A DNA stretch of 48,946 nucleotides from CAZAMB01 sp964486335 (GTDB taxonomy: Bacteria; Planctomycetota; Phycisphaerae; UBA1845). A program made the translations under genes and the position numbers. Under the pieces are notes generated by a model. The model was not told the DNA's origin. It did no database searches and saw only the letters and a list, made by a program, of their open reading frames with translations. The DNA lies in NCBI GenBank assembly GCA_964486335.1, contig CAZAMB010000023.1, positions 1-48,946 on the forward strand, written 5' to 3'. This document shows positions 26,828-35,219 of the stretch, piece by piece. Each line of letters starts with the position of its first letter. Positions within the stretch are counted from its first letter, which is position 1.

Positions 26828-26909
26828 TGCGCCGACTCCGAAAGTAGTCCGGCTGCTTTCCTTCGAGTCGAAAAGCTGCTTGGATTTCACCCGCGTCGTT
26901 AACGAAGAC

Positions 26910-27401
26910 TTAGCGGCCCGTACAGCCGTCAAGAAAGTGCCAGCCGGGTATCGTTCCGCCCGAGCGCATTCGTTTCCGTTCCCCGGTTCGTTTTTTTTCC
27001 CGAATGCGCCGCTCCTTGGCCGATCGCGGCGAACGTGTCGGCCTGCGCGGTGTTCGCGGACGAATCGCTTCCGCAAGAAGGTCAAAGAAACGTTCCGTCG
27101 CCGCCTCGCGATTCGCCCTTTGTGTGCGAAATCGCATCGATGCCACGTGCAATCGCCCGTCGCGGGAAAGTCGACCGCCAAGACGCTCGCGTATCGTCGA
27201 TTTCTCCGCGCTCGTCAGCGCCGAGTCGCCCTCCAGGTCAAACCACAGCGTCGCCCGCGTGTTGACCTTGTTGACGTTCTGCCCGCCCGGACCGCTGCTT
27301 CGTGTAAACGAAAACGACAGCGCCGACGCTTCGATCCGCCGCCGCAGTGATTCGACAATCCGTCGATGAGTGTCATCGAATGGCACAACAACTCCACTCA
27401 C
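26910..27401 (-). CDS. arfB: Peptidyl-tRNA hydrolase ArfB (ribosome rescue, RF1-like GGQ domain)
   Basis: Releases nascent chains from stalled ribosomes. The 163-aa product has the GGQ catalytic motif at 39-41 inside SSGPGGQNVNKVNT. Its basic C-terminal tail (RSAKERRIREKKRTGERKR) is the segment that enters the mRNA channel in ArfB. The GTG start at 27401 overlaps the stop of the upstream kinase gene by 4 bp (GTGA), indicating translational coupling. The last ~15 residues are not family-like and may be an extension. Confidence 0.88.
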   Translation of the reverse strand: MSGVVVPFDDTHRRIVESLRRRIEASALSFSFTRSSGPGGQNVNKVNTRATLWFDLEGDSALTSAEKSTIRERLGGRLSRDGRLHVASMRFRTQRANREAATERFFDLLAEAIRPRTPRRPTRSPRSAKERRIREKKRTGERKRMRSGGTIPGWHFLDGCTGR

Positions 27402-29800
27402 GGTCCGCTGATCGCCGGAATCCGCATCCGCAAGCCGCTGTTCGTCGTTCCCGTGATCCCGCCGGGTCCGCCGCGCGGCGTCTTGCGCCGCGGCGACAGC
27501 CAGTCAAACAGTGGCGGCCGCGTCGAATCGTCTTCCGGATCAAGGGTTCCCCTCCGCGACTTCATCTCCGACGACGAGTCCGGGTTCGGTGTGTCCGGCG
27601 CGCCGCGCTGCTTCATGACAATCGCCGACCAGCGCGCCAGCAGTTCGGGAAGCCGCCCGGCAACCTCCATCGCGTCCGTCAGGTCCTTTCGCGCTGCGTC
27701 GTATTGCTCCATGCTTGCAAGGCACTCCCCGCGCATGGTCAGGGCGTGCTCATTCTTCGGATCCAGTTTCAAAACCTCGGTCAAGTCGGGTACAGCCGCG
27801 GCATAGTCCCCCGTCGTCGACATCGCCCGTGCCCGACCCAGCCGCGCCGCCAAAAGCCCCGGCGATGCTTTCAGCACCTCGTCAAAGATCGCCAGCGCGT
27901 CCTCGCATCGATCCGCTTGCAGCAATGCCAATCCGCGAAACACCTTGGCCCACACAGAGTGCTGATCCAGCGCCGCCGCCCGCGTCAGGTCCATCAGGCT
28001 CGGTTCCGCACGGTTCTGAAGCAGGTACGACAAGCCACGCCAGACATACCCGCGCGATCCGCTCCCCGGCAGCCGCAGCATCTGTTCCGCGTCCTGCCGC
28101 AATTCGTCGAACCGTCCGAGCGTCGCGTGCAGCGCCCCGCGCATCTGCAACGCTTCGAGGTCCGTCGGCTGCGCCGAAAGGTATTCATTCACCAGCGCCA
28201 GCGCCGCTGCGCCGTCACCCGTGGCCCATTGCTCGAACGCGCTGTGGATCTTCGCGACGACCGAGCTTTGTTCCCCTTCCGTCGAAGGCGGCCAATCCGG
28301 TGAAAGCACCGATCGAAAAAACTCCTCCACCGCCCGCCGCGCGATTGCGCTCGGCGTGCCGATCGTCCACGACAGGTTCCGAACCCCCAGCGACTCCGCC
28401 ATTACTTCGCCGCGCGGAATATCGGATCGCGCCACGCGTTCCAGCACGGCGCCGCCGCCCGGTACGACATTGGCGAACATCCCCAGCGCCTCGACCAGCA
28501 TGTCGCGTTCTTCCTTCGCGGCCTCAATCGTCTGCTCGGCCACTTCCACCGCCGCCTCCGCCTTCACCGCAACTTCCTTCTGCTGGCGGACGTTTTTCTC
28601 TTTCGCCAGCAGAGCTATCGAAAGTCCGCCCGCGATAACGACGGCAAGCCCGGCCAGCGACGCCAATTGATGTCGTCGCACGAATCGCCGAGCGTGTGTC
28701 AGCGGTCCCGCGCGCCGCGCCGCGATCGGCTGACTCATCATGAACCGACGCAAATCGTCACGCAGCTCGCCTGCCGACTGATACCGCCGCGACGGTTCGC
28801 GTTCAATCGCTTTCAAACAAATCGTCTCGAGATCAACCGGAATGCGCGGGTTCTCCGCCCGAAGGGAATTGGGTTCCGAACTGAGAATCCGGCTGATCAC
28901 CCGCTCCCGCGTTTCGCCCGGATACGGCGGCGTCAGCGTCAGCCACTCATACATCGTCGCCCCGAGCGAGTAGATATCCGTTCGATGGTCGACTTGGTTC
29001 GGATCGCCCGTGATCTGTTCCGGTGACATGTACAGCGGCGAACCGAGCATTTCGCCTGTCACCGTCACCCCCGGTTGCTCCGCAAGCCGCGCTAGACCGA
29101 AATCGGATATCCGAATGCGCCCGTCGCGACCGAACAGCAGATTGTGCGGCTTGATGTCCCGGTGCATCACTCCGTGGCTGTGCGCGTAATCCAGTGCGTC
29201 CGCCACATCCGCTAGGTGCCGCGCGACGTCATGGAACAACTCCAATCCGCCGAAACCGCCCGACGACGACTTTGCTCTTTGTCCCGATCCCGATGCGGCC
29301 GCCGATCCGCCCGTGCCGGTCGACACCGTTACCGATGTTCGCGTCCGCGACGCCGAATCGCCCGTCCGTTCGATCGCCACCGTTTCCGCCGGATCCGAAC
29401 TCATCTCCATTGGCCGATGCCGATCCCGAAGCTCGCCGATTCTCGCATTCAGGCTCACGCCCTCGATGTATTCCATCGCATAGAAGTAAACGCCCCCGGC
29501 ATCCCCCTGGGCAAAAATCGGGACGATGTGCGTGTGGTGCAGCCGCGCCGCCGCGTGCGCCTCCCGCCGAAACCGCGCGACCGCATTCGGTGTCGATGAT
29601 ACGTGCGGTGAAAGTACTTTCAGCGCGACCGTTCGCTGAAGCGAAACCTGAACGGCCTCGTAGACGGTACCCATCCCGCCTCGGCCAAGCTCGCGCAGCA
29701 ACTCGAAGTCGCCGAGCGCGCGCTTGCCCGCAACCGCGTTGCCCTCCGAATCGGGTCCGTCAATGGGTTTTCCTGTGTTCCGATTCAACGCCGTGGTCAC
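27398..29800 (-). CDS. Transmembrane Ser/Thr protein kinase with C-terminal TPR-like repeats
   Basis: An 800-aa Hanks-type kinase: Gly-loop LGRGGMGTVYEA (38-49), Lys in ALKVL (K61), HRDIKPHN (213-220), DFG (233-235), SPEQ (259-262). A Ser/Thr/Gly-rich low-complexity insertion of about 55 residues (130-185) interrupts the kinase domain. One transmembrane helix lies at 379-399, then a helical linker, then repeated TPR-like helices from about 520 to 720. The C-terminus is Pro/Arg rich. The start is a GTG at 29800 without a clear ribosome site, so the N-terminus is uncertain. Typical of Planctomycetes; targets are unknown. Confidence 0.9.
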   Translation of the reverse strand: MTTALNRNTGKPIDGPDSEGNAVAGKRALGDFELLRELGRGGMGTVYEAVQVSLQRTVALKVLSPHVSSTPNAVARFRREAHAAARLHHTHIVPIFAQGDAGGVYFYAMEYIEGVSLNARIGELRDRHRPMEMSSDPAETVAIERTGDSASRTRTSVTVSTGTGGSAAASGSGQRAKSSSGGFGGLELFHDVARHLADVADALDYAHSHGVMHRDIKPHNLLFGRDGRIRISDFGLARLAEQPGVTVTGEMLGSPLYMSPEQITGDPNQVDHRTDIYSLGATMYEWLTLTPPYPGETRERVISRILSSEPNSLRAENPRIPVDLETICLKAIEREPSRRYQSAGELRDDLRRFMMSQPIAARRAGPLTHARRFVRRHQLASLAGLAVVIAGGLSIALLAKEKNVRQQKEVAVKAEAAVEVAEQTIEAAKEERDMLVEALGMFANVVPGGGAVLERVARSDIPRGEVMAESLGVRNLSWTIGTPSAIARRAVEEFFRSVLSPDWPPSTEGEQSSVVAKIHSAFEQWATGDGAAALALVNEYLSAQPTDLEALQMRGALHATLGRFDELRQDAEQMLRLPGSGSRGYVWRGLSYLLQNRAEPSLMDLTRAAALDQHSVWAKVFRGLALLQADRCEDALAIFDEVLKASPGLLAARLGRARAMSTTGDYAAAVPDLTEVLKLDPKNEHALTMRGECLASMEQYDAARKDLTDAMEVAGRLPELLARWSAIVMKQRGAPDTPNPDSSSEMKSRRGTLDPEDDSTRPPLFDWLSPRRKTPRGGPGGITGTTNSGLRMRIPAISGP

Positions 29801-30139
29801 CGGCCACCCGATCCGTCGAAAAATCCGGGTTGGCCCAAAGTCTCATTCCCCTGCCATGAAGACGCTCAAGGAACGCCATTCGTTGGAAGATTCTACGTCG
29901 CGAAACGACCAATGAACGCACTTTTGCGCGCATCTTTCAACGTTTTCTGAAACTCTTGCTTCCTTCACCAACTGGCCAAACGTCCATTCGAGTAGTTTCG
30001 TCGATTCGAAAAGTCCCGCCATGAAAATTCGCGCCGATGTTTATAACCAATGAATCCAAAACGAGTTGCGACAATTCCGTACATGCCGTCACCGGGCGGA
30101 TTCCTACCGTGTTTAATTCGCTATCTACTTGGTGTTTCA
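29801..30139. other. Intergenic region, no gene supported
   Basis: A 339-bp gap between the kinase start and the carbonic-anhydrase stop, somewhat AT-richer than the flanks. No convincing frame, RNA or repeat is seen. It probably carries the kinase promoter. Confidence 0.4.
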
Positions 30140-30676
30140 CTACTTCGATTTCGATGGCGAATCCGCGATATTTGGAAACCGGCCCGATGCGTGAAGCCGA
30201 CCAAGATTCAAGTAACTGCGGATTACGTGGTCGATGATCTCCAAATCACGTTCCGTCGTCTTTCGCACAATTTTGCCCGGAATTCCCATGACCACCGACC
30301 CGTCGGGCACGATGGTCCGCGGTGCCAGAACAGATCCCGCTGCAATCAAACATCGGCTTCCGATTTCGCAATCATCCAGAAGAATTGAACCCATGCCGAT
30401 CAGCGATCGGGAGGAAATCCGTCGGCAATGGACAATCGCCCGGTGGCCGACGCCGACTTCGTCGGCGATATCCAACGGCGTTCCGTGCGGTGTGTGCACG
30501 ACCGAACCATCCTGAATATTGACCCTGGCCCCAATGCGAATGGGCGCGATATCGCCGCGGATCATGACGTGGTGCATGATCGTGGACTGGTCGCCGATGA
30601 CGACGTCGCCCCCAACGTATGAAGTGGGCGCGATGTAAACGTCCCGGCCCAATACTGGGTGGATAGGTTCGCCCAT
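30140..30676 (-). CDS. Gamma-class carbonic anhydrase family protein (left-handed beta-helix)
   Basis: A 178-aa hexapeptide-repeat protein of the YrdA/CaiE type. Candidate zinc ligands are H61 in GSVVHTPHG, plus H78 and H83 in VGHRAIVH. R40 and D42 in MIRGDIAPI and Q55 in NIQDGSVV match the family's conserved RGD and QDG blocks. PDGSVVMGIPGKIVRK is the usual C-terminal turn. It may hydrate CO2 or be an inactive relative; the sequence does not decide. No strong ribosome site precedes the ATG at 30676. Confidence 0.9.
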   Translation of the reverse strand: MGEPIHPVLGRDVYIAPTSYVGGDVVIGDQSTIMHHVMIRGDIAPIRIGARVNIQDGSVVHTPHGTPLDIADEVGVGHRAIVHCRRISSRSLIGMGSILLDDCEIGSRCLIAAGSVLAPRTIVPDGSVVMGIPGKIVRKTTERDLEIIDHVIRSYLNLGRLHASGRFPNIADSPSKSK

Positions 30677-30824
30677 GGCCGAGATTGTAAGAAAAACGGC
30701 GCGTCCAGGCGAGCCAGCGCCATGTGGCGGTTTCGGCTTGGGATCTTTGAATCAATTCGGAGTATTCAGGAAATGTGGGATGAACTATTCGCTGGATCAA
30801 GCGTGAATGTGGGCTATATTTTGT

Positions 30825-30853
30825 TTGACAAGGTAGTTTTCGTAAGTTAGGAT
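30825..30853 (+). promoter_or_regulatory. Candidate sigma-70 promoter ahead of the repeat cassette
   Basis: A perfect -35 TTGACA (30825-30830), a 17-bp spacer, then TAGGAT (30848-30853). No convincing gene lies between it and the terminator hairpin at 31069-31119, so it may drive a short untranslated transcript of about 250 nt. It may instead be the relic of a lost gene. Confidence 0.4.
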
Positions 30854-31029
30854 GCCGCGCGGAAGTGAATTTCCGCCGATTCGCTCTGCAAGCCAGTTTT
30901 GAATCGCGCGGCACATCCAACCAGGTGGAATGGATCGGGAGTTGGGAGCAGGAGGCAATGGAACCGAGCGCGCTCATCCGCGCTTGGCCGGACGGGTTGT
31001 TCACTGTTGCGACGGCAGGATGCCTGGGA
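30854..31029 (+). other. Unexplained stretch between a candidate promoter and the first repeat copy
   Basis: Contains AGGAGG and an ATG at 30958 whose frame runs through the 206-bp repeat to 31185, but the deduced peptide looks random. Could be leader RNA, a degraded gene end, or nothing. Confidence 0.25.
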
Positions 31030-31235
31030 CCGCGACGGAGGGCAACCGAATTTCCGGGAGGGGGAGAAAAACAACCGGCTAGGCGCCCCGCGCAGAGGGG
31101 GTTGCGTAGCCGGTTGTTTGTTTTCATATCAACGAAATCGGGGCCTTCCTACGCTGTAATTCCGAGGGTCAATTTGGTAGGATGACCAGTCACGCCGCGT
31201 CCCGGTCGAAAGGGAGCGTATGAACATGCCGCGTT
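31030..31235 (+). repeat. 206-bp perfect direct repeat, copy 1
   Basis: Identical to 32547-32752 (offset 1517, no mismatches or gaps found by eye). It carries, in order: GGGAGGGGGAGAAAAA, a 13-bp terminator hairpin, a leader with TAGGAT, the ribosome site AAAGGGAG, and the first five codons MNMPR plus two bases. Beyond the repeat, similarity drops to about three quarters over the next 40 bases. Confidence 0.92.
31067..31124 (+). terminator. Rho-independent terminator in repeat copy 1
   Basis: AAACAACCGGCTA (31069-31081) pairs over 13 bp with TAGCCGGTTGTTT (31107-31119), followed by GTTTTC; A-rich sequence precedes the stem, so it may act in both directions. The loop is long (25 nt). Its upstream client gene is not evident. 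Confidence 0.75.
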
Positions 31236-31411
31236 GTCAAATCGGTCGTTTCACGCTGGTCGCTCTGTCGCATCAAGCGATGGTCGGGTCCTCAGGCCAG
31301 AAGGGATTGTGTGGGTCTTGCGGCGGGGGGCGGGGCGAACTGGCACGCAACTTGCGACTGCCTAAGGGGATTTCACGTGATCACCAAACGTTCGATTGCC
31401 AAGCTGCCTGA
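31220..31411 (+). pseudogene. Remnant 5' end of an ELWxxDGT-type secreted gene
   Basis: Begins MNMPRCQIGRFTLVALS, matching the intact gene's start MNMPRFRIGHGTLVALS at 32737. The signal-peptide similarity then ends, and the frame continues as unrelated Gly/Cys-rich residues to a stop at 31411. No ELW repeats remain. The leader and ribosome site are identical to those of the intact gene, so a 63-aa product could be translated. Best read as a truncated duplicate. Confidence 0.7.
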
Positions 31412-31450
31412 GACAATGCGTTTGTCAGTTTGGCGAAAGGAGCTTTCGGT

Positions 31451-32599
31451 ATGAACACTGGCATCTCCACGTTGCATCTGATTTCGATCCTTCTCCCGGT
31501 CACACTGACCGTCACGGCGCAGGGCGCAGGGCACTTGGCCGCTTGGGGCGCAAACTCTTACGGCGAAATCAACGTTCCGGCGGGCACGTTTACGGCCGTC
31601 GCCGCAGGCAATGCGCACAGCCTGGCGATCCGCGGCGACGGCACGCTGACCGGGTTTGGCTACAACGAATATGGTCAGATCAATGTTCCTGCGGGCACGT
31701 TCACGGCCGTCGCTGCGAGCTTCTATCACAGCCTGGGCATCCGCAGTGACGGCACGCTCGCCGGCTGGGGCTACGGCGGCGATGGCCAGATCAACGTTCC
31801 CTCCGGCACATTCACCGCCATCACCGCGGGGTGGTATCACAGCCTGGCGATCCGCAGCGACGGCACCCTGGCCGCCTGGGGCGACAACGGCACCGGGCAG
31901 CTTAACGTCCCCGCGGGAACATTCGTTGCCGTCGCATCGAATTACGTTCACAACTTGGGCATCCGCAGCGACGGCACGCTGGTCGCGTGGGGCTGCGGAG
32001 CGAACGATTTTGGGCAATGCAACGTTCCTACGGGAACGTTCATTGCCGTCGCTGCTGGTGACTGGCACAGCCTTGCGATCCGCAACGACGGCACGCTGGT
32101 CGGGTGGGGGCGAAACACTTCTGGGCAAATCGACGTCCCCGCCGGAACGTTCATGTCCATCGCTGCAAGCGGTAGTCACAGCCTTGGAATTCGAAGCGAC
32201 GGCACGCTGGTGGGATGGGGGTACAACGCCGCTGGGCAGACCGACGTTCCGAACGGCATGTTCACGGCCATAGCCGCGGGCGGCGGGCACAACCTGGCGA
32301 TTTACAGCGAAACAATCCCTACGGTTTCGCAGTGGGGGCTGATGGCCATGACGGCGTTGTTGCTCGGCGCGGGGACGATGGTCCTTGTCCGGCGGCGCGC
32401 GGCGCTTGGCCCATCCCTGGCACGATCAACCCTGGCGGTCCTCGCCGCGCCCCTGGTGTCGCTAGGGGTCTCCTCCGGTGTCCTTGCGCAGCCTGCACCA
32501 ATCCCAAGTCAGGATGTTGTCCTCAATGTTGACTCCGGTTTCGTATCCGCGACGGAGGGCAACCGAATTTCCGGGAGGGGGAGAAAAACAACCGGCTAG
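31451..32599 (+). CDS. Secreted RCC1-like repeat protein with IPT-type sorting tail and odd C-terminal extension
   Basis: A 382-aa product from the ATG at 31451 (AAAGGAGC eight bases before). A signal peptide (MNTGISTLHLISILLPVTLTVTA) is followed by about seven 42-residue repeats of the form HSLAIRSDGTLxGWGxNxxGQxNVPxGTFTAVAA, a beta-propeller type. Then comes the sorting signal IPTVSQWGLMAMTALLLGA with VLVRRR, where such proteins normally end. Here the frame continues about 63 residues, through a second signal-peptide-like stretch (STLAVLAAPLVSLGVSSGVLAQ), and stops inside the terminator stem of repeat copy 2. The tail looks like a fusion to a foreign gene start. Confidence 0.82.
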   Translation: MNTGISTLHLISILLPVTLTVTAQGAGHLAAWGANSYGEINVPAGTFTAVAAGNAHSLAIRGDGTLTGFGYNEYGQINVPAGTFTAVAASFYHSLGIRSDGTLAGWGYGGDGQINVPSGTFTAITAGWYHSLAIRSDGTLAAWGDNGTGQLNVPAGTFVAVASNYVHNLGIRSDGTLVAWGCGANDFGQCNVPTGTFIAVAAGDWHSLAIRNDGTLVGWGRNTSGQIDVPAGTFMSIAASGSHSLGIRSDGTLVGWGYNAAGQTDVPNGMFTAIAAGGGHNLAIYSETIPTVSQWGLMAMTALLLGAGTMVLVRRRAALGPSLARSTLAVLAAPLVSLGVSSGVLAQPAPIPSQDVVLNVDSGFVSATEGNRISGRGRKTTG

Positions 32600-32752
32600 G
32601 CGCCCCGCGCAGAGGGGGTTGCGTAGCCGGTTGTTTGTTTTCATATCAACGAAATCGGGGCCTTCCTACGCTGTAATTCCGAGGGTCAATTTGGTAGGAT
32701 GACCAGTCACGCCGCGTCCCGGTCGAAAGGGAGCGTATGAACATGCCGCGTT
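32547..32752 (+). repeat. 206-bp perfect direct repeat, copy 2
   Basis: Identical to 31030-31235. It supplies the terminator after the RCC1-like gene and the leader, ribosome site and first codons of the ELWxxDGT gene. The two copies flank a 1311-bp segment holding the remnant start and the RCC1-like gene. Confidence 0.92.
32584..32641 (+). terminator. Rho-independent terminator in repeat copy 2
   Basis: Same hairpin as in copy 1: stems at 32586-32598 and 32624-32636, then GTTTTC. The TAG stop of the RCC1-like frame (32597-32599) lies in the left stem, so ribosomes reaching the stop would mask the hairpin. Confidence 0.75.
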
Positions 32753-34269
32753 TTCGAATCGGTCATGGCACGTTGGTGGCGTTGTCGCTTGTGGCGGCGG
32801 TCTTGTCCGCAAGCGCGGCCGGCGCGGGCGCGCCATACCTCGTGAAGGACATCAAGCCGGGGCTTGGGGACGGCACGCCTGCGTTCCTTACCGTTGTAGG
32901 CGATCGAGTGTTCTTCATAGCCACCGACGGCGTCACGGGCGGGGAACTCTGGGTGACCGACGGAACCGCGGAAGGCACGCATATCGTCAAGGAGATTCGT
33001 CCGGGACCGAGTTGGTCTCCCTATCCGGCGGCCTTTACGCCGGTGGGCGATCGACTGTTCTTTCAAGCCGATGACGGCGTGCGCGGGATCGAGCTATGGG
33101 TCAGCGACGGCACGTCACAGGGAACCTATCTGGTCAAAGACATCAATCCGTTCGGCGATTCCCGGCCGGCTGATCGCGTGGGAGCCGATGCTCCGATGAC
33201 CGCGTGGAACGGCAAGGCGGTCTTCGCGGCCAATGATGGTGTCAACGGGCGGGAACTTTGGATCAGCGACGGAACGGAATCCGGCACGTTCATGGTCAAG
33301 GACCTGTTCGTCGGCGGTCCGGGGGGCTCGGGAAATCCGCGGTGGATTGTCTCCATGGGTGATTACTTCATGTTCTCGGCGACGGCGAACGGGTCGGGTA
33401 CGGAGCTCTGGAGGAGCGCGGGAACGACCGCAAGCACGATGCTGGTGAAGGACATCTGGGTCGGCGGGAGCAGCAATCCGTTTTATCTCGCCAATGTGAA
33501 CGGGGTGCTTTTTTTCCAGGCCAACGATGCTCCGTTCAACGGCGAACTCTGGAGAAGCGACGGGACAGCGGCGGGCACGGTCAAGGTCAAGGAAATCCAT
33601 CCCACCGACGGTTCGGAGCCGGCCTTTTTGACCGATGTCGGCGGGACCTTGTTCTTCAGAGCTTATGACGCCGACGATGACAGGGAACTTTGGAAGAGCG
33701 ATGGTACGGAGGCTGGAACTGTACGCGTCGCCAACGTGAACCCGCAGGAAAGTTCTTTTCCGGCGTATTTACCGAGCGGAGTGCTCGACGGGCGGTTGTT
33801 CTTTCAGGCTGATGACGGCTTCCACGGGCGGGAACTGTGGGTTTCCGACGGAACCGAAGAGGGCACGTATCTGGTCAAGGATATCAATCCAGAGGGCGAT
33901 ATGGCGCCCTATCTGCCCGATATTGTGGCAGCCTATGGGAATATTTATTCCACGGCCGATGACGGCAAAGTCGGTCGGGAACTCTGGAGAACCGACGGCA
34001 CATCGCAGAGAACCGTGCTGGTGGCTGATATTAATCCTGGACCGGGCCACTCGGATCCGGCCTTTATCACTCCGTTCAGGGGATTGCTTCTCTTCAATGC
34101 AAATGACGGGGTCCATGGGTATGAGCTCTGGGCCATGCCGATCGCGCCCCCCGCCATACCGGCCGTTTCGATGCCGGGTCTCTTGGCCATGTTGGCATTT
34201 CTGTTGGGGACCGGGTCGTTGGTGCTCCGATCGCGATGGGAACATGTGAACTCAAAAATCAAACCATGA
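32737..34269 (+). CDS. Secreted ELWxxDGT-repeat protein with IPA-type sorting tail
   Basis: A 510-aa exported protein. Signal peptide MNMPRFRIGHGTLVALSLVA with cleavage near ASAAGAGA; then eight ELWxxDGT(xxGT) repeats of about 50 residues (for example GELWVTDGTAEGTHIVKEI, RELWVSDGTEEGTYLVKDI) and a ninth degenerate ELWAMP. These repeats form beta-propeller-like surface proteins. The end IPAVSMPGLLAMLAFLLGTGSLVLRSR resembles the IPTL/PEP-CTERM sorting signals. AAAGGGAG precedes the ATG within repeat copy 2. Only 14 bp separate its stop from the metalloprotease start, so the two may be co-transcribed. Confidence 0.9.
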   Translation: MNMPRFRIGHGTLVALSLVAAVLSASAAGAGAPYLVKDIKPGLGDGTPAFLTVVGDRVFFIATDGVTGGELWVTDGTAEGTHIVKEIRPGPSWSPYPAAFTPVGDRLFFQADDGVRGIELWVSDGTSQGTYLVKDINPFGDSRPADRVGADAPMTAWNGKAVFAANDGVNGRELWISDGTESGTFMVKDLFVGGPGGSGNPRWIVSMGDYFMFSATANGSGTELWRSAGTTASTMLVKDIWVGGSSNPFYLANVNGVLFFQANDAPFNGELWRSDGTAAGTVKVKEIHPTDGSEPAFLTDVGGTLFFRAYDADDDRELWKSDGTEAGTVRVANVNPQESSFPAYLPSGVLDGRLFFQADDGFHGRELWVSDGTEEGTYLVKDINPEGDMAPYLPDIVAAYGNIYSTADDGKVGRELWRTDGTSQRTVLVADINPGPGHSDPAFITPFRGLLLFNANDGVHGYELWAMPIAPPAIPAVSMPGLLAMLAFLLGTGSLVLRSRWEHVNSKIKP

Positions 34270-34283
34270 AGGAGAGGTGTGCA

Positions 34284-35219
34284 ATGTTGGTATTCAGGTC
34301 GGCCTTGCGTGGCACAATCGTTGGACTCGCGTTGTTCGGTGGACGACCAGTGGCCGGACAAGCTGTGGAGTGCGCCACGACTTCCACAACGACCTCGGAC
34401 GCGGCCTGTTCCGGCTGCCCATGCAAAGGAGATTGCGATGTCGTAGGCGTTCGCAACCAGTGGAGTCCGGAATCGCTTGGGGCAATGGTTAACATGGCCG
34501 TTCGCGTGAAGATCCATTATTTTTTCAGCGGCCTGACGAACCTCGTTGTGCAGCAGCGTACCAAAATCATCGAAGATTTTGAGGATTATCACATCGCGCT
34601 CCAGGTTACCCCTTCGTTGGAAATCGATTCGCAGTATAACGAAATCGATTCGCCGTTAGAACTTGCGGCCATGCGATCTCAATACGGTGAAAGCCCCACG
34701 ACGACGTTGAACGTTTTTGTCGCGTATTATAATCGCGACTACTTCGATTATGATGGAAGAGCGGTGTTTCCGTGGGACAATGACGCTCTCACGAGTCAGG
34801 GCGGGATCCTTGTCCAGGCCACCGCCATTGGAGAGGACAACACGACTTTGACCCATGAGATCGGCCACGCGCTGGGGCTGTGGCACACGAGTCATGGGAC
34901 CGCGCTTGGAGAAATGGACGGGATTCACGGCACTTGCACCAGCGGCGTTTGCAGTTGTCAGTGCTACGAGCCGGCGGATGGGAGCAACTGTAACGCGCGC
35001 GGGGACTTCTGCTGCGATACGCCGCCTACGCCGGGGAATTTCTCCTGCCAGAACCCGGGCGGCGAAGATGGTTGCAGTGAAACGAATTGGGGCGAAACGG
35101 ACTATCAGAACTTCATGGGTTTCGCGGCGGACGGCGGCGGCACGCCGTGCAGAAGTCAGTTCACCGTGCAGCAAAGCCGCCGGATGCATTGCTGGGCTTG
35201 CGACCGGCTGAAGGGGTAG
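34284..35219 (+). CDS. Secreted metzincin zinc metalloprotease (pappalysin/M43-like), cut by an in-frame amber codon
   Basis: A 311-aa product up to TAG at 35217. It has a signal-like N-terminus (MLVFRSALRGTIVGLALFGG), zinc motif HEIGHALGLWH at 191-201 with the following HTSHG, and Cys-rich disulfide segments (CTSGVCSCQCYEP, GDFCCDTPPTPGNFSC). NFMGF near the end is the probable Met-turn (usually NFMDY), which fits M43B proteases. AGGAGAGG lies six bases before the ATG at 34284. The same frame continues past TAG into a clear C-terminal module (next entry), so the natural product was probably about 430 aa. Confidence 0.85.
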   Translation: MLVFRSALRGTIVGLALFGGRPVAGQAVECATTSTTTSDAACSGCPCKGDCDVVGVRNQWSPESLGAMVNMAVRVKIHYFFSGLTNLVVQQRTKIIEDFEDYHIALQVTPSLEIDSQYNEIDSPLELAAMRSQYGESPTTTLNVFVAYYNRDYFDYDGRAVFPWDNDALTSQGGILVQATAIGEDNTTLTHEIGHALGLWHTSHGTALGEMDGIHGTCTSGVCSCQCYEPADGSNCNARGDFCCDTPPTPGNFSCQNPGGEDGCSETNWGETDYQNFMGFAADGGGTPCRSQFTVQQSRRMHCWACDRLKG

